Origin: Jejubacter sp036620675
GTDB taxonomy: Bacteria; Pseudomonadota; Gammaproteobacteria; Enterobacterales; Enterobacteriaceae
Reading direction: 5' to 3' (one strand)
NCBI GenBank assembly: GCA_036620675.1
Contig: JAZHEE010000005.1
Length of the DNA: 64,000 bases
Part shown: positions 51,125 through 60,117 of the stretch, one piece after another
Layout of the letters: the number at the start of each line of letters is the position of its first letter
How positions within the stretch are numbered: the stretch's first letter is position 1
Translations under genes and position numbers: made by a program
Notes under the pieces: model-generated
Databases searched by the model: none
What the model was told of the DNA's origin: nothing
Seen by the model: only the letters and a program-made list of their open reading frames with translations

Positions 51125-52246
51125 ATGAGCGCGACCATCGAACACCTTGAAAGCTGGCTGGTGGATCTTCCCACCATTCGCCCGCACAAACTGTCAATGA
51201 CCACCATGGGCTGTCAGACCCTGGTGATTCTGCGCATCGTTCGCTCCGACGGCATCAGCGGTCTGGGCGAAGCCACAACGATTGGCGGCCTGAGCTACGG
51301 CGTGGAAAGCCCGGAAGGGATCAAATCGGCATTGGATAACTACCTGGCACCGTTACTGGTGGGTCAGCCCGCCGACGATATCAATCCGCTGCTGGCGCGG
51401 CTGGAAAAAGCGGTGAAGGGCAATACCTTCGCCAAATCCGCAGTGGAAACCGCGCTGTTGGACGCCAAAGGCAAAGCGCTGGGACTGCCGGTCAGCGCGC
51501 TGCTGGGCGGGGCGCTTGGCGAAACGTTGCCGGTGCTGTGGACTCTTGCGAGCGGTGATACCGCCCGGGATATCGCCGAAGGAGAACAACTGCTGGCAAG
51601 CCGCCGCCATAACGCCTTCAAACTGAAGATCGGCGCCCGGGATCTGGCGACCGACCTGACTCATACCCGCGCCATTGTCGAAGCGCTGGGCGACCGCGCC
51701 AGCATCCGGGTGGATGTGAACCAGGCCTGGGACGCCAGTACCGCCGCCCGGGGCTGCGCCGAACTGGCGGCCATGGGCGTTGATCTGATCGAACAACCGG
51801 TATCGGCCCAGGATCGCGATGCGCTGGTGCGTCTGAGTCACCATTGCGCCACCGCCATTCTGGCCGATGAAGCGGTGGCCAGCCCTCAGGACGGTTTCGA
51901 TATCGCCCGACGCGGATTCAGCGGCGCTTATGCATTAAAAATCGCCAAGTCCGGCGGGCCCGCCAGCGTACTGAAGCTGGCGAACGTTGCTCAGGCGGCG
52001 GGTATCGGCCTGTATGGCGGCACCATGCTGGAAGGTACCATCGGCACCGCAGCCTCGCTGCATGCCTGGTCGACCCTGCCGCTGCAGTGGGGGACAGAAA
52101 TGTTCGGCCCGCTGCTGCTGAAAGACGATATCGTGGTTCGCCCGCTCGATTTCGCCGATGGCCAGGTGGCGCTGCCCCGGGGGCCGGGGCTGGGCGTGGA
52201 ACTGGATGAAGATAAACTGCGCCGCTACAGCCGCGCGTTACAGTAA
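51125..52246 (+). CDS. catB: Muconate cycloisomerase
   Basis: 373 residues, enolase superfamily. Catalytic lysines lie in NAFKLKIGAR (KxK, about residue 168), with metal ligands in SIRVDVNQAW (Asp), DLIEQPV (Glu) and ILADEAVASP (Asp). It converts cis,cis-muconate to muconolactone. It is the first gene of catBCA, the order seen with ben genes in related bacteria. Confidence 0.96.
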   Translation: MSATIEHLESWLVDLPTIRPHKLSMTTMGCQTLVILRIVRSDGISGLGEATTIGGLSYGVESPEGIKSALDNYLAPLLVGQPADDINPLLARLEKAVKGNTFAKSAVETALLDAKGKALGLPVSALLGGALGETLPVLWTLASGDTARDIAEGEQLLASRRHNAFKLKIGARDLATDLTHTRAIVEALGDRASIRVDVNQAWDASTAARGCAELAAMGVDLIEQPVSAQDRDALVRLSHHCATAILADEAVASPQDGFDIARRGFSGAYALKIAKSGGPASVLKLANVAQAAGIGLYGGTMLEGTIGTAASLHAWSTLPLQWGTEMFGPLLLKDDIVVRPLDFADGQVALPRGPGLGVELDEDKLRRYSRALQ

Positions 52247-52260
52247 CAGGAGAACCTGCA

Positions 52261-52550
52261 TGCTATTCATGGTTGAAATGGCGGTGAATCTGCCGCCGGA
52301 TATGCCCGCCGAGCGGGCCGAACAGATTAAGGCGAGGGAAAAAGCCTATTCCCAGCAGTTGCAGCGTGAAGGCAAATGGCGCCATATCTGGCGCGTGGCG
52401 GGACTCTACGCCAACGTCAGTATTTTTGACGTGCAGGACGCCCAGCAGCTGCATGATATTTTAATGGATTTACCGCTGTATCCCTGGATGGATATTTCGG
52501 TAACCGCGCTGTGCCGACATCCGTCATCCATCCGGTCTGACGATAAATAA
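52261..52550 (+). CDS. catC: Muconolactone delta-isomerase
   Basis: 96 residues. It starts MLFMVEMAVNLPPDMPAERAEQIKAREK and ends with DLPLYPWMDISVTALCRHPSS, the full family pattern. It turns muconolactone into beta-ketoadipate enol-lactone. AGGAG precedes the ATG, 14 bases behind catB. Confidence 0.96.
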
Positions 52551-52614
52551 CAATAAATGCTCGCGCGCTAATCTGGCGCGCTAACCCTACAGCTAAAATA
52601 AAGAGAATCCGATT

Positions 52615-53541
52615 ATGAAGAGCAATTTCGCCAGTAACCCCGAAGTGGTCGAGTTATTAAGAGAGAGCGCCGGATTAAATAACAATAACGGCGACGAGCG
52701 TTTTAAATCCATTATTCACAGGCTGCTGGAAAATATTTGTACGCTGATTGATGAGTATAATGTCACGCAGGAAGAGTTCTGGCGCGCCATTAACTATCTG
52801 CACGATCTGGGCGGCAGTAAAGAGGCTGCGCTGCTGGCGGCGGGTCTGGGGCTGGAGCACTATCTGGATCTGCGCCAGGACGCTATCGAAGCGGCGGAAA
52901 ACCGGGAAACCGGCACGCCGCGCACCATCGAAGGCCCGCTCTATGTGGCGGGCGCGCCGCTGGTCGATAGCCACGATCGTATGGACGACGGCAGTGACGA
53001 CGGCAAAGTGATGTGGCTGCACGGCATGGTCAAAGGCAGCGACGGTAAGCCGCTGGCCAACGCCATTGTGGATATCTGGCACGCCAACACCCTGGGTAAC
53101 TATTCGTTCTTCGACGCCAGTCAGAGCGATTACAATCTGCGACGCCGGATCCGCACCGGCAGCGATGGCTGCTACAGCGTGCGCAGTATTGTGCCTTCCG
53201 GCTATGGTTGCCCGCCCGAAGGGCCGACCCAGAAGCTGCTGGATCGACTGGGCCGCCACGGCAATCGCCCGGCCCATATCCACTTCTTCGTTTCGGCGCC
53301 GCAGCATCGCCATCTGACCAGCCAGATCAATCTGAGCGGCGATAAGTATCTGTGGGATGACTTCGCCTTCGCGACCCGCGAAGGACTGGTGGCGGATCCT
53401 GTGGAAGTCACCGATCCGGCCCTTATTGCCCGGCGAGGTCTGAACGGGCCCCATATCGAAATTCGCTTCGACTTTACGCTGACCCAGGCCCATAACCCGC
53501 AGGAACAGCAGCGTATTATTCGCGCCCGCGCTAAAGAGTAG
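52615..53541 (+). CDS. catA: Catechol 1,2-dioxygenase
   Basis: 308 residues, intradiol iron(III) enzyme. It has the helical N-terminal domain (ICTLIDEYNVTQEEFWRAINYLHDLGGSKEAALLAAGLGLEHYLD). The catalytic core has ligands Tyr in TLGNYSFFD, Tyr in YGCPPEGPT and two His in RPAHIHFFV. It opens catechol to cis,cis-muconate. The stop codon is immediately followed by a benD remnant. Confidence 0.96.
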   Translation: MKSNFASNPEVVELLRESAGLNNNNGDERFKSIIHRLLENICTLIDEYNVTQEEFWRAINYLHDLGGSKEAALLAAGLGLEHYLDLRQDAIEAAENRETGTPRTIEGPLYVAGAPLVDSHDRMDDGSDDGKVMWLHGMVKGSDGKPLANAIVDIWHANTLGNYSFFDASQSDYNLRRRIRTGSDGCYSVRSIVPSGYGCPPEGPTQKLLDRLGRHGNRPAHIHFFVSAPQHRHLTSQINLSGDKYLWDDFAFATREGLVADPVEVTDPALIARRGLNGPHIEIRFDFTLTQAHNPQEQQRIIRARAKE

Positions 53542-53546
53542 GTAGC

Positions 53547-53801
53547 GGTATTCGTATTAACGCTACGGCGCCGGGCGGAACCGAAGCGCCGCCGCGCCTG
53601 ACGCCGCGCAATCAGGAAACGCCGGATGCCCGGGAGCAGGCCTGGTATCAGCAGGTGGTGGATCAGACCACCGATAGCAGCCTGATGCATCGCTACGGCA
53701 CGCTGCGCGAGCAGGCGAACGCCATTCTGTTTCTGGCCAGCGACGATGCCAGCTACATCACTGGCACCGTGCTGCCGGTGGCGGGGGGCGATTTAGGTTA
53801 G
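53547..53801 (+). pseudogene. benD: benD remnant (C-terminal 84 codons)
   Basis: The frame from GGT 53547 to TAG 53801 has no start but reads GIRINATAPGGTEAPPRL, then QQVVDQTTDSSLMHRYG, then AILFLASDDASYITGTV and LPVAGGDLG. This is the C-terminal end of the short-chain dehydrogenase BenD (benzoate cis-diol dehydrogenase). The N-terminal two thirds, with the NAD-binding glycines and the YxxxK site, are gone. The fragment begins five bases after the catA stop, so a deletion has removed benA, benB, benC and most of benD. The remaining codons are undamaged, so the loss looks recent. Confidence 0.88.
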
Positions 53802-53838
53802 CCGAAGAGGGACGGCGGCGTGTCGTCCTTTGTTTAAA

Positions 53839-55377
53839 TCACCCGAGCCGGAACAGCGTGACGCTCTGTTTTAACTCCTGAGAGCGGGCTGTGAGGGTTC
53901 GGGTCGTGGCTGAGATCTCCTCGACCAGTACTGCGTTCTGCTGAGTAACCGAATCCATCTGGTTAACCGCCAGGTTAATCTGATCGATACCACGACTCTG
54001 TTCGTCAGTGGACATGGCGATTTCGTCCATCAGGTCGCTGACCTGCTTCACCGCCTTCAGAATCCGCGCCATACTTTCCCCGGCGCGACTGACCTGACTG
54101 CTGCCGCAGGCGATTTGTTCGCCGGATTGCTCGATCAACGTTTTAATCTCTTTCGCCGCGACCGATGAACGCTGAGCCAGATTGCGGACTTCGCTGGCGA
54201 CTACCGCGAAGCCGCGACCCTGCTCGCCGGCGCGAGCCGCTTCCACCGCTGCGTTAAGCGCCAGGATATTGGTCTGGAAGGCAATATCTTCAATGATGCC
54301 AATAATGCTGTCTATCTTCGCGGATCCCGTTTCGATATGGCGCATCGATACCACCACCTCCCCGACAATGGCGTCGCCGTCGTGGGCGGCATTGCGCATC
54401 TCTTCCGCCAGGCTACTGGCCTGACGGGCATTATCGGAAGTCTGACGTACGGTGGCGGTCAGCTCTTCCATACTGGCGGCGGTCTGGCTGAGGGAGGCGG
54501 CCTGCTGTTCGGTACGGCTCGACAGATCGTCGTTGCCGGTGGCTATCTCCTCCGCGGTATGGGCGACGATATCGCCGGTAGCGCGCACCTCGCTGATGAT
54601 CTGCGCCAGCGACTGGCGCATGCGCTCCAGCGCCCGCAGCATATCGCTGGTTTCATCATTGCCGGTGGCGGTAATGGATTGATTCAGATCGCCGCGCGCC
54701 ATGTCGTCGCACCAGGCCTGGGCTTTGCCCAGTGGAGCGATAATACGGCGCTTGATTTGTATAAACAGCAGCAACAGCACCAGCAGGAATAGTCCGGTAT
54801 CCACGCAGATATAGAACAGACTGGAGGCAAAGCGATCCTGCGCTTCCTGGTTCAGGCGATCCGCATGGCGCTCGCGAAACGACAGCAGTGTATCCAGCGC
54901 CTGCTCAAATTCGAGATCCAACTGGGGCAGTGCGGTGGCGACCAGCTGCGAAGTGCGCAGAGCATTGCCCTCGTGGGCCGCATCCATCAGCGGTTGCAAA
55001 CCCTGCTGGCGGTAACGCTGCCAGGCGTCGCGATAGCGATTGGCCAGAGTCTGCTCATCCTTCTGTTTGGGAATGCCCATATAGGTATTGAAAGCGGCGT
55101 CGCCTTTGGATAACGCGATTTGCGCGGCCTTCAGCGCCGCGCTGGCGCTCTGTGAGTTTGAACGTTCGGCCTGCAACAGAGATTCGTTAATTTTTACCCG
55201 CATGGTACGGCTGTGGTTGATCGGGTCGATAATCGACAGCGCGACCCGAATTTCACGGTTAACGCTGTCCAGCGCGTGATTACTGCGTATCAGCGACCAG
55301 GTCGACAGTGCTGTACCGGTCAGAAACAACACAAGCAACAGTGCAAAAGCAATAAGTGAAAGACGCCTTACTGACAT
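53839..55377 (-). CDS. Methyl-accepting chemotaxis protein
   Basis: 512 residues. Layout: basic MSVRRLSL and membrane helix 1, a periplasmic four-helix ligand domain (about 30-190, LLQAERSNSQSASAALKAAQ), membrane helix 2 (LFYICVDTGLFLLVLLLLF), HAMP (RRIIAPLGKAQAWCDDMARGDLNQ), and the signalling hairpin EDIAFQTNILALNAAVEAARAGEQGRGFAVVASEVR. There is no NWETF tail, so it probably relies on other receptors for methylation. Start ATG 55377 follows AAGGA. It lies beside the cat genes, so an aromatic ligand is possible but unproven. Confidence 0.94.
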   Translation of the reverse strand: MSVRRLSLIAFALLLVLFLTGTALSTWSLIRSNHALDSVNREIRVALSIIDPINHSRTMRVKINESLLQAERSNSQSASAALKAAQIALSKGDAAFNTYMGIPKQKDEQTLANRYRDAWQRYRQQGLQPLMDAAHEGNALRTSQLVATALPQLDLEFEQALDTLLSFRERHADRLNQEAQDRFASSLFYICVDTGLFLLVLLLLFIQIKRRIIAPLGKAQAWCDDMARGDLNQSITATGNDETSDMLRALERMRQSLAQIISEVRATGDIVAHTAEEIATGNDDLSSRTEQQAASLSQTAASMEELTATVRQTSDNARQASSLAEEMRNAAHDGDAIVGEVVVSMRHIETGSAKIDSIIGIIEDIAFQTNILALNAAVEAARAGEQGRGFAVVASEVRNLAQRSSVAAKEIKTLIEQSGEQIACGSSQVSRAGESMARILKAVKQVSDLMDEIAMSTDEQSRGIDQINLAVNQMDSVTQQNAVLVEEISATTRTLTARSQELKQSVTLFRLG

Positions 55378-55473
55378 GGTAAATCCTTGCATCGATGAAA
55401 AGTACGATAACAAAACGTGGTTTATCCGGGCAGTTATCGGCACGCTGACGCAGGGGTTTAGGGGCAAGGGGAA

Positions 55474-55569
55474 AAAAAGGTGTATCGCAGATTAGCGTGA
55501 AGATGAAGTCATCGGCGCTTAGCCCAGTTTCTGGATGAAGATATAGCGCAGGAAAAGCTTCCGTTTACC
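55474..55569. repeat. Dispersed ~93-bp repeat, copy B
   Basis: Degenerate second copy of 5294-5386, in the same orientation. It shares AAAAAGGT, ATCGC.GATTAGCGTGAA, CCCA.TTTCTGGA and AGCGC. It sits in the 332-base region between the chemoreceptor start and the cigR 3' end, where no gene is supported. Confidence 0.55.
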
Positions 55570-55677
55570 GGCAGAAGCACAAACCCGAAGTGAATGGAAC
55601 AGTCCACCGCATCGACGGTTTTTCGCTTTCACACGGGTTCCACATTAAAGCGCGATGAGCCAAAAAATCGTGAAGAA

Positions 55678-55704
55678 CCCGGGCCAGCGCAAAGCCGGCC
55701 CGGG
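55678..55704 (-). terminator. Terminator behind the CigR-like gene
   Basis: CCCGGGCC (55678-55685) pairs with GGCCCGGG (55697-55704), just past the minus-strand stop at 55710. T-rich sequence (TTCTTC, then TTTTTTGG) follows on that strand. Confidence 0.7.
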
Positions 55705-55709
55705 AAAGA

Positions 55710-56261
55710 TTAGTCAAAGACGCCGTTAATCACGGCGGTAACCAGCGCGGTACTCGCGGCGATAAGCACTAAATCGTTGCCCGCAATTTGCCACTCATAG
55801 CCGGGATAGTATGGGAGATCGCGCAGCATTGCGCCCGGAACAGCCTTTTTGGCGATGCCGGGAGGCAGTGGTTTACCGCGGGCCAGATTTTTGGCAATGC
55901 CTGGCGGCAGGGAGCTATAGCCGGTCAGGCCATGGTTCACGGCCAGACGGCGTAAATCCGGAATGCTGATATCCAGCGAGATATTATCCGGATGGTACCC
56001 GCGTTTGCGATTGCCGTGGCGGCCGTCATTATCGCCGCGATCGTCATAGCCTTTGCCACTATTACCTTTGCCTTTATTTCCGTGGTTGCCGTTGTTCCCT
56101 TTACCTGAGTTTCCGTTGCCTTTGTTAGCGTGGAAAGAGGCATTGCCTTTCCCGTTTCCATGGCCGTTACCATTACCGGGATTGGCAAGGGCAGGGGCCG
56201 AAACCATGGCGAAACAGCTGGCCAGAATAACGGCGAGCGCCGGTTTACGACAAATGTTCAT
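55710..56261 (-). CDS. CigR/RcnB-like secreted protein with Gly-Asn-Lys repeats
   Basis: 183 residues. A signal peptide (to PALA) is followed by a low-complexity stretch of G, N, K and H (about residues 26-85: NGNGHGNGKGN, KGNNGNHGNKGKGN). Then comes the conserved domain with two near-repeats SLPPGIAKNLARGKPLPPGIAKK, and a hydrophobic C-terminal end (LVLIAASTALVTAVINGV). It resembles the anti-virulence protein CigR. Its role outside Salmonella is not known. Confidence 0.82.
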   Translation of the reverse strand: MNICRKPALAVILASCFAMVSAPALANPGNGNGHGNGKGNASFHANKGNGNSGKGNNGNHGNKGKGNSGKGYDDRGDNDGRHGNRKRGYHPDNISLDISIPDLRRLAVNHGLTGYSSLPPGIAKNLARGKPLPPGIAKKAVPGAMLRDLPYYPGYEWQIAGNDLVLIAASTALVTAVINGVFD

Positions 56262-56402
56262 CTGTGATTTTCCTTACAGAAGGCGGTATCGCGATTAGTT
56301 AAGCATAACCTATGGGATAAACCATGGGTTTTTTCCTGGTTTATTACGGCGCAGATGCCAGACTTACAGGCGTCAGTCTGAGATGAAAACCAGGAGACCA
56401 GA

Positions 56403-56744
56403 ATGAAATTTTGCCTTTTACTGAGCGGCGCGCTGGCGCTTTCCACTATGGTATTCAGCGTACAGGCGCAGGAGCAGCACACCAGTCCGATGAATCAGGA
56501 GTATCACCAGCAGATGTCGCGCATGCACGACGAAATGATGGCGGCCATGAACGAGCAGGACCCGGATCGCGCCTTTGCCCGGGGAATGCTGGCCCACCAT
56601 ATCGGCGCGGTGGAGATGGCTCAGACCCAACTGAAGTATGGTAAGGATCCTGAAATGCGCCGCCTGGCGGAGAGTGTGATCGCCGCCCAGCAGCAGGAGA
56701 TCAATCAGATGCAGGCGTGGCTTAAGGCACATCCGGCGAAGTAG
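56403..56744 (+). CDS. DUF305 periplasmic protein
   Basis: 113 residues: a signal peptide (MKFCLLLSGALALSTMVFSVQA), then a His- and Met-rich segment (HQQMSRMHDEMMAAMN) and FARGMLAHHIGAVEMAQTQLKYG. This is the DUF305 ferritin-like helical pattern often tied to copper handling. GGAG precedes the ATG. Single gene. Confidence 0.88.
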   Translation: MKFCLLLSGALALSTMVFSVQAQEQHTSPMNQEYHQQMSRMHDEMMAAMNEQDPDRAFARGMLAHHIGAVEMAQTQLKYGKDPEMRRLAESVIAAQQQEINQMQAWLKAHPAK

Positions 56745-56804
56745 CACAAAAGATATTGTAATCACACGCTTTCATAGATTCATTTTTATGTTCCGTGTTC
56801 TGAC

Positions 56805-56831
56805 TAAGGCACCTGGCCGCCAGGTGCCTTA
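56805..56831. terminator. Hairpin between DUF305 gene and asd
   Basis: TAAGGCACCTGG pairs with CAGGTGCCTTA around a short loop, between two convergent genes. No long T-run. Confidence 0.6.
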
Positions 56832-56850
56832 ATGGCGCGCACAGAATAAA

Positions 56851-57970
56851 TTAAACTCTGCCAAGTAGAATATTTAACATGCGACGCAAAGGTTCCGCCG
56901 CGCCCCATAATAATTGATCGCCGACAGTCAGAACCGAATAGATGGGGTCATTGTTCAGCGCCATTTTCTTATAACGGCCAATGCCCACCTGAAGTGAACC
57001 GCTGATATGGGCTGGCGTTAACTTACTGATACTCTCTTCCTTGTTATTTGGCACATAGTTAACCCAGGGATGGGAATGTGTTACTAACGAGGCAAATTCT
57101 GCTTCGCTGACTTCACGCTTGAGTTTCAGCGTAATTGCCGCGCTGTGACACCGAAGAACGCCAACCCGAATACACAAGCCGTTAACGGGAATCGTTCCAG
57201 AGGGCAGGCCAAGAATCTTGTTCGTTTCTGCCTCTCCTTTCCACTCCTCACGACTATTTCCATCCGCTAAGTCACCGTCAATCCAGGGGATGATACTGCC
57301 CATTAAGGGCACGCCGAAGTTTTGAGTTGGCATGCCAGCACTGTTAATCAGCTCACTCACCTTATTGACCAGGGGGAGCACTGATCCCGTAGAGTCCAGT
57401 TCGCCGGGAGCCAAATTCTGGCTGATATAAGCGCTTTGGGCTATTAATTCCCGTACATGTCTGGCGCCAGCGCCGGATGCCGACTGATAGGTCATCACAC
57501 TCATCCATTCAATGAGATCGGCCTTTATTAGTCCGGCAAGCCCCAGCAGGCTCAGCGTAATGGAACAATTTCCGCCAACAAAAAGTTTAATTCCATCGCT
57601 GACTGCACGATCAATATTTTCACGATTAACGGGGTCGAGAATAATACAGGCTCTTTCATCCATTCGCAGTGCAGAAGCGGCATCAATCCAGTAACCTTTC
57701 CAGCCATGATCAATTAACGAAGGATAAATTAACCGGGTATAATCTCCCCCCCGGGCAGGTTATGATAATGTCCATTTCTGCCAGCGATTCAATGCAATTA
57801 GCATCTTTGAGGATATAGCTGACACCAGCGATGACCGGGCCGGCGGCGCCTGCACTGGAGGTGCTATAAAAGTGCGCGGAAATGCCCTGAAAATCATTCT
57901 CTTCCAGCATGCGTTGCAACAAAACAGAACCGACCATTCCTCGCCAACCAATAATGCCAACTTGCTTCAT
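56851..57970 (-). pseudogene. asd: Second aspartate-semialdehyde dehydrogenase, frameshifted in a 7-base homopolymer
   Basis: The N-terminal frame starts MKQVGIIGWRGMVGSVLLQRM (NADP site) and runs to DIIITCPGG. It then derails and stops 12 codons later. Removing one base from the C7 run at 57746-57752 restores DYTRLIYPS, YWIDAASALRMDERA and the rest, including the nucleophile in FVGGNCSITLSL and CIRVGVLRCHS, to the normal end AAEPLRRMLNILLG. The intact length would be about 373 residues. The enzyme reduces aspartyl phosphate for lysine, threonine and methionine synthesis. Local AT content is high, so this is probably an acquired second copy. The shift may be a real mutation, a slippage-prone switch or a sequencing error. 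Confidence 0.85.
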
Positions 57971-58312
57971 TTGCTTAACCTTAGTGATGTTATGAAAATG
58001 TTTATTTTTGTAGATGTTATATCCCATTGCTAAATAAACGTCATCACGAATTACGTTATAATTAGAATGTTTCATATGAGGTTAGAGAAATTGATGGCGC
58101 ATCAGAAAAAGCTGTAGAGCTTATTATTATGCTCTCCTGGAATGGCACCTCCAAATGGCTGCCAGTTTTGTACGGAACGGGATTGGGATTGCTAATATGG
58201 AGATGGGCAAAGGCCCATCTCCGGTGATGTGGATGCGGTCTGTTTCGACGCTGAACTTGTGCCCCTGTACGGCGTCATTGCGTAGCGAACTGACGAGCCG
58301 CTGTCCCGTATT
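57971..58312. other. Intergenic region with a perfect hairpin
   Basis: An AT-rich part (57970-58080) is suited to the asd promoter. A perfect 10-base hairpin lies at 58199-58222 (GGAGATGGGC, loop AAAG, GCCCATCTCC) with no T-run. No gene is supported. Confidence 0.5.
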
Positions 58313-58855
58313 CTATTGGGTGACAAGCTTTACCTGACTTAGCGTCTGCCACAGCCGCTGTTTATCATTATCGCTCAGGTTTTTTTGATTAAGCGTGTCG
58401 ATAAACTGTGCTTTATCGGCGTCGGTCAGAGGCTGCCCGGTTTTTAGCCGTTCGGCAGTTTGGGTCAGAATACGCTGGCTTAACGATGCGATTTTTTTCC
58501 TGACCTGCGCTAACGGGCGCGCAGACCAGTCGTTTTCCGGCGTCGACAGCCAGTCGGCGCGATAGCGATACTGAATCGCTTTGGCCGCATCCATCTGCGC
58601 CTGAATAAAGGCTGCCACGCTGGCGCCGTCAAGTCCCATGGCGCGCGCATCGGCCAGCGATTTCTCCAGAACCTGCCGCTCCTGGGCCAGATCTTCAATC
58701 GCCAGATGGCGACGGGCCTTATCGCCCGCCACATCCTTCATCAAAGAGAGTCTGTCGTTAATCAGCGCGGCGACAGAGGCATCCGCCGCCGCCTGCAGGG
58801 GAAGCGGGGAGATGACCAGTATCAGCAGGGCCGGGATGAGCCGGGTCAGTGACAT
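58313..58855 (-). CDS. aroQ: Periplasmic chorismate mutase, AroQ-gamma type
   Basis: 180 residues. A signal peptide (MSLTRLIPALLILVISPLPLQAAA) is followed by an all-helical domain: VAALINDRLSLMKDVAGDKARRHLAIEDLAQERQVLEK, then AFIQAQMDAAKAIQYRYRADW. The spacing of Arg, Lys and Glu/Gln residues fits the secreted single-function class (like Mycobacterium Rv1885c). It turns chorismate into prephenate outside the cytoplasm, where its purpose is unclear. Confidence 0.83.
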   Translation of the reverse strand: MSLTRLIPALLILVISPLPLQAAADASVAALINDRLSLMKDVAGDKARRHLAIEDLAQERQVLEKSLADARAMGLDGASVAAFIQAQMDAAKAIQYRYRADWLSTPENDWSARPLAQVRKKIASLSQRILTQTAERLKTGQPLTDADKAQFIDTLNQKNLSDNDKQRLWQTLSQVKLVTQ

Positions 58856-58883
58856 GAATAACCACCTGTATCAGTTGAGGGAA

Positions 58884-59423
58884 TCACCACATCAGATCGT
58901 CAGGCACTTTAAAGTCGGCGTAGGGATCGTCTTCATCCTGCTCTTCCTGACTGAGCGCGCTATTTAATACGATACTGCTGGCGTCGCGCTGGGCGATTTT
59001 ATCGGCGACGCTGGCGGGAATAATCGCGTATTCGCACTCTTCTTTGCCGTCTATCGCCAGACGGGCGATGGCGAGACGACCGTTGATGAGCTGCGTCTGA
59101 GTCGGCTTATCCACAGCGATATTTTTGATCAGATTATTATCGGTGAAGTTAAACCCGATATCGCCTTTTGAAATGGAAATTCGGTTCATTTCAATTAGTT
59201 GTTTTACCTGGGCTTTATATTCTTTCGCGAGCGCCGCCTGCTTTTGCTGTTCGTTTAGCTGTCTGTCGCGCTCAAGCTGGGCTTTTTTATTCTCTTCCAC
59301 CGCCGCTCTGGCCTCACGGGCCTGAACGCGTGATTTTTTAGCGGTTTTCTGAACTTTGGCCATCTTCTTGCTGGTGACCAGCCCGGCCTTGAGCATCTGC
59401 TCCTGTAGGGTGAGTTTTGTCAT
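58884..59423 (-). CDS. yaiL: YaiL (DUF2058)
   Basis: 179 residues. The N-terminal half is a basic, glutamine-rich coiled coil (MTKLTLQEQMLKAGLVTSKK, then KAQLERDRQLNEQQKQAALAKEY). The C-terminal half reads FNFTDNNLIKNIAVDKPTQTQLINGRLAIARL and ends PDDLMW. It matches E. coli YaiL, a nucleoid- or RNA-associated protein of unknown function. Confidence 0.9.
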   Translation of the reverse strand: MTKLTLQEQMLKAGLVTSKKMAKVQKTAKKSRVQAREARAAVEENKKAQLERDRQLNEQQKQAALAKEYKAQVKQLIEMNRISISKGDIGFNFTDNNLIKNIAVDKPTQTQLINGRLAIARLAIDGKEECEYAIIPASVADKIAQRDASSIVLNSALSQEEQDEDDPYADFKVPDDLMW

Positions 59424-59475
59424 TTGGTAGCTGAATCCGTTGAATATAAGTAGCGTATATAGCGTTCGAAGCAGG

Positions 59476-59952
59476 TCAGACTTTAAGCAGCTTCACGGTG
59501 GCATCGATATCGATCTCATCTTCCGAGAAGGTCAGGATCGTGCCGTGAAAGGTGGTAATCGCCAGCTTCTTCAGCGAACGCATATCACCGGGCAGGGTAG
59601 CGGATTTCGGACGAATGTTGTTCATCAGCGCCCCTACTGACAGCACCGCGTTCTCTTTATCAATACCGGCATCGGCAGGCACCTCTTCGCTATACACCAG
59701 ATAAGATTTGATTGCGGTGAGTTTAATGCGCTCTCCGGCAATATAGAGGTATTTGCTTTGTGGAACGACCTTCACCGCACAGGCTGATAGCCCCTTGTTA
59801 TTGGTGGTAGGCTCAAAGGTGACCGAGGCGTCTTTCTTGATTAACTCAGGGTTGGCGACCTTAATCATGTGAAAGTAGCGATTATCGCCGTTTTCGTCTT
59901 TGATAAAGCCAAAACCTTTATCCTGAAACCACGTTGTGATGGTACCTTTCAT
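59476..59952 (-). CDS. Cold-shock-domain protein with C-terminal extension
   Basis: 158 residues. The first ~65 form a cold-shock domain: MKGTITTWFQDKGFGFIKDENGDNRYFHMIKV (RNP1 KGFGFI and RNP2-like YFHMI). The remainder (SKYLYIAGERIKLTAIKSYLVYSEEV, then FHGTILTFSEDEIDIDATVKLLKV) is a separate domain I do not recognise. It probably binds single-stranded RNA or DNA. Confidence 0.82.
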   Translation of the reverse strand: MKGTITTWFQDKGFGFIKDENGDNRYFHMIKVANPELIKKDASVTFEPTTNNKGLSACAVKVVPQSKYLYIAGERIKLTAIKSYLVYSEEVPADAGIDKENAVLSVGALMNNIRPKSATLPGDMRSLKKLAITTFHGTILTFSEDEIDIDATVKLLKV

Positions 59953-60117
59953 CGCCTTGCACCTGCTTAATCGTTTATCTACTCAGTTTTACAGCGCAAA
60001 GTGTAATGCACAATGCAGGCGTAGACTATGCCTATTTGGCGAGCGTGCTGGATGAGGATTCGGTATCGGACAGACCATGGCGCTACCGTCCACCAGTCTG
60101 CCCGGGCACATCAGAGC

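Noticed and set aside
58155..58337. 60-codon plus-strand frame between asd and aroQ
   Set aside because: It spans a perfect hairpin, has no ribosome-binding site and overlaps the end of aroQ.
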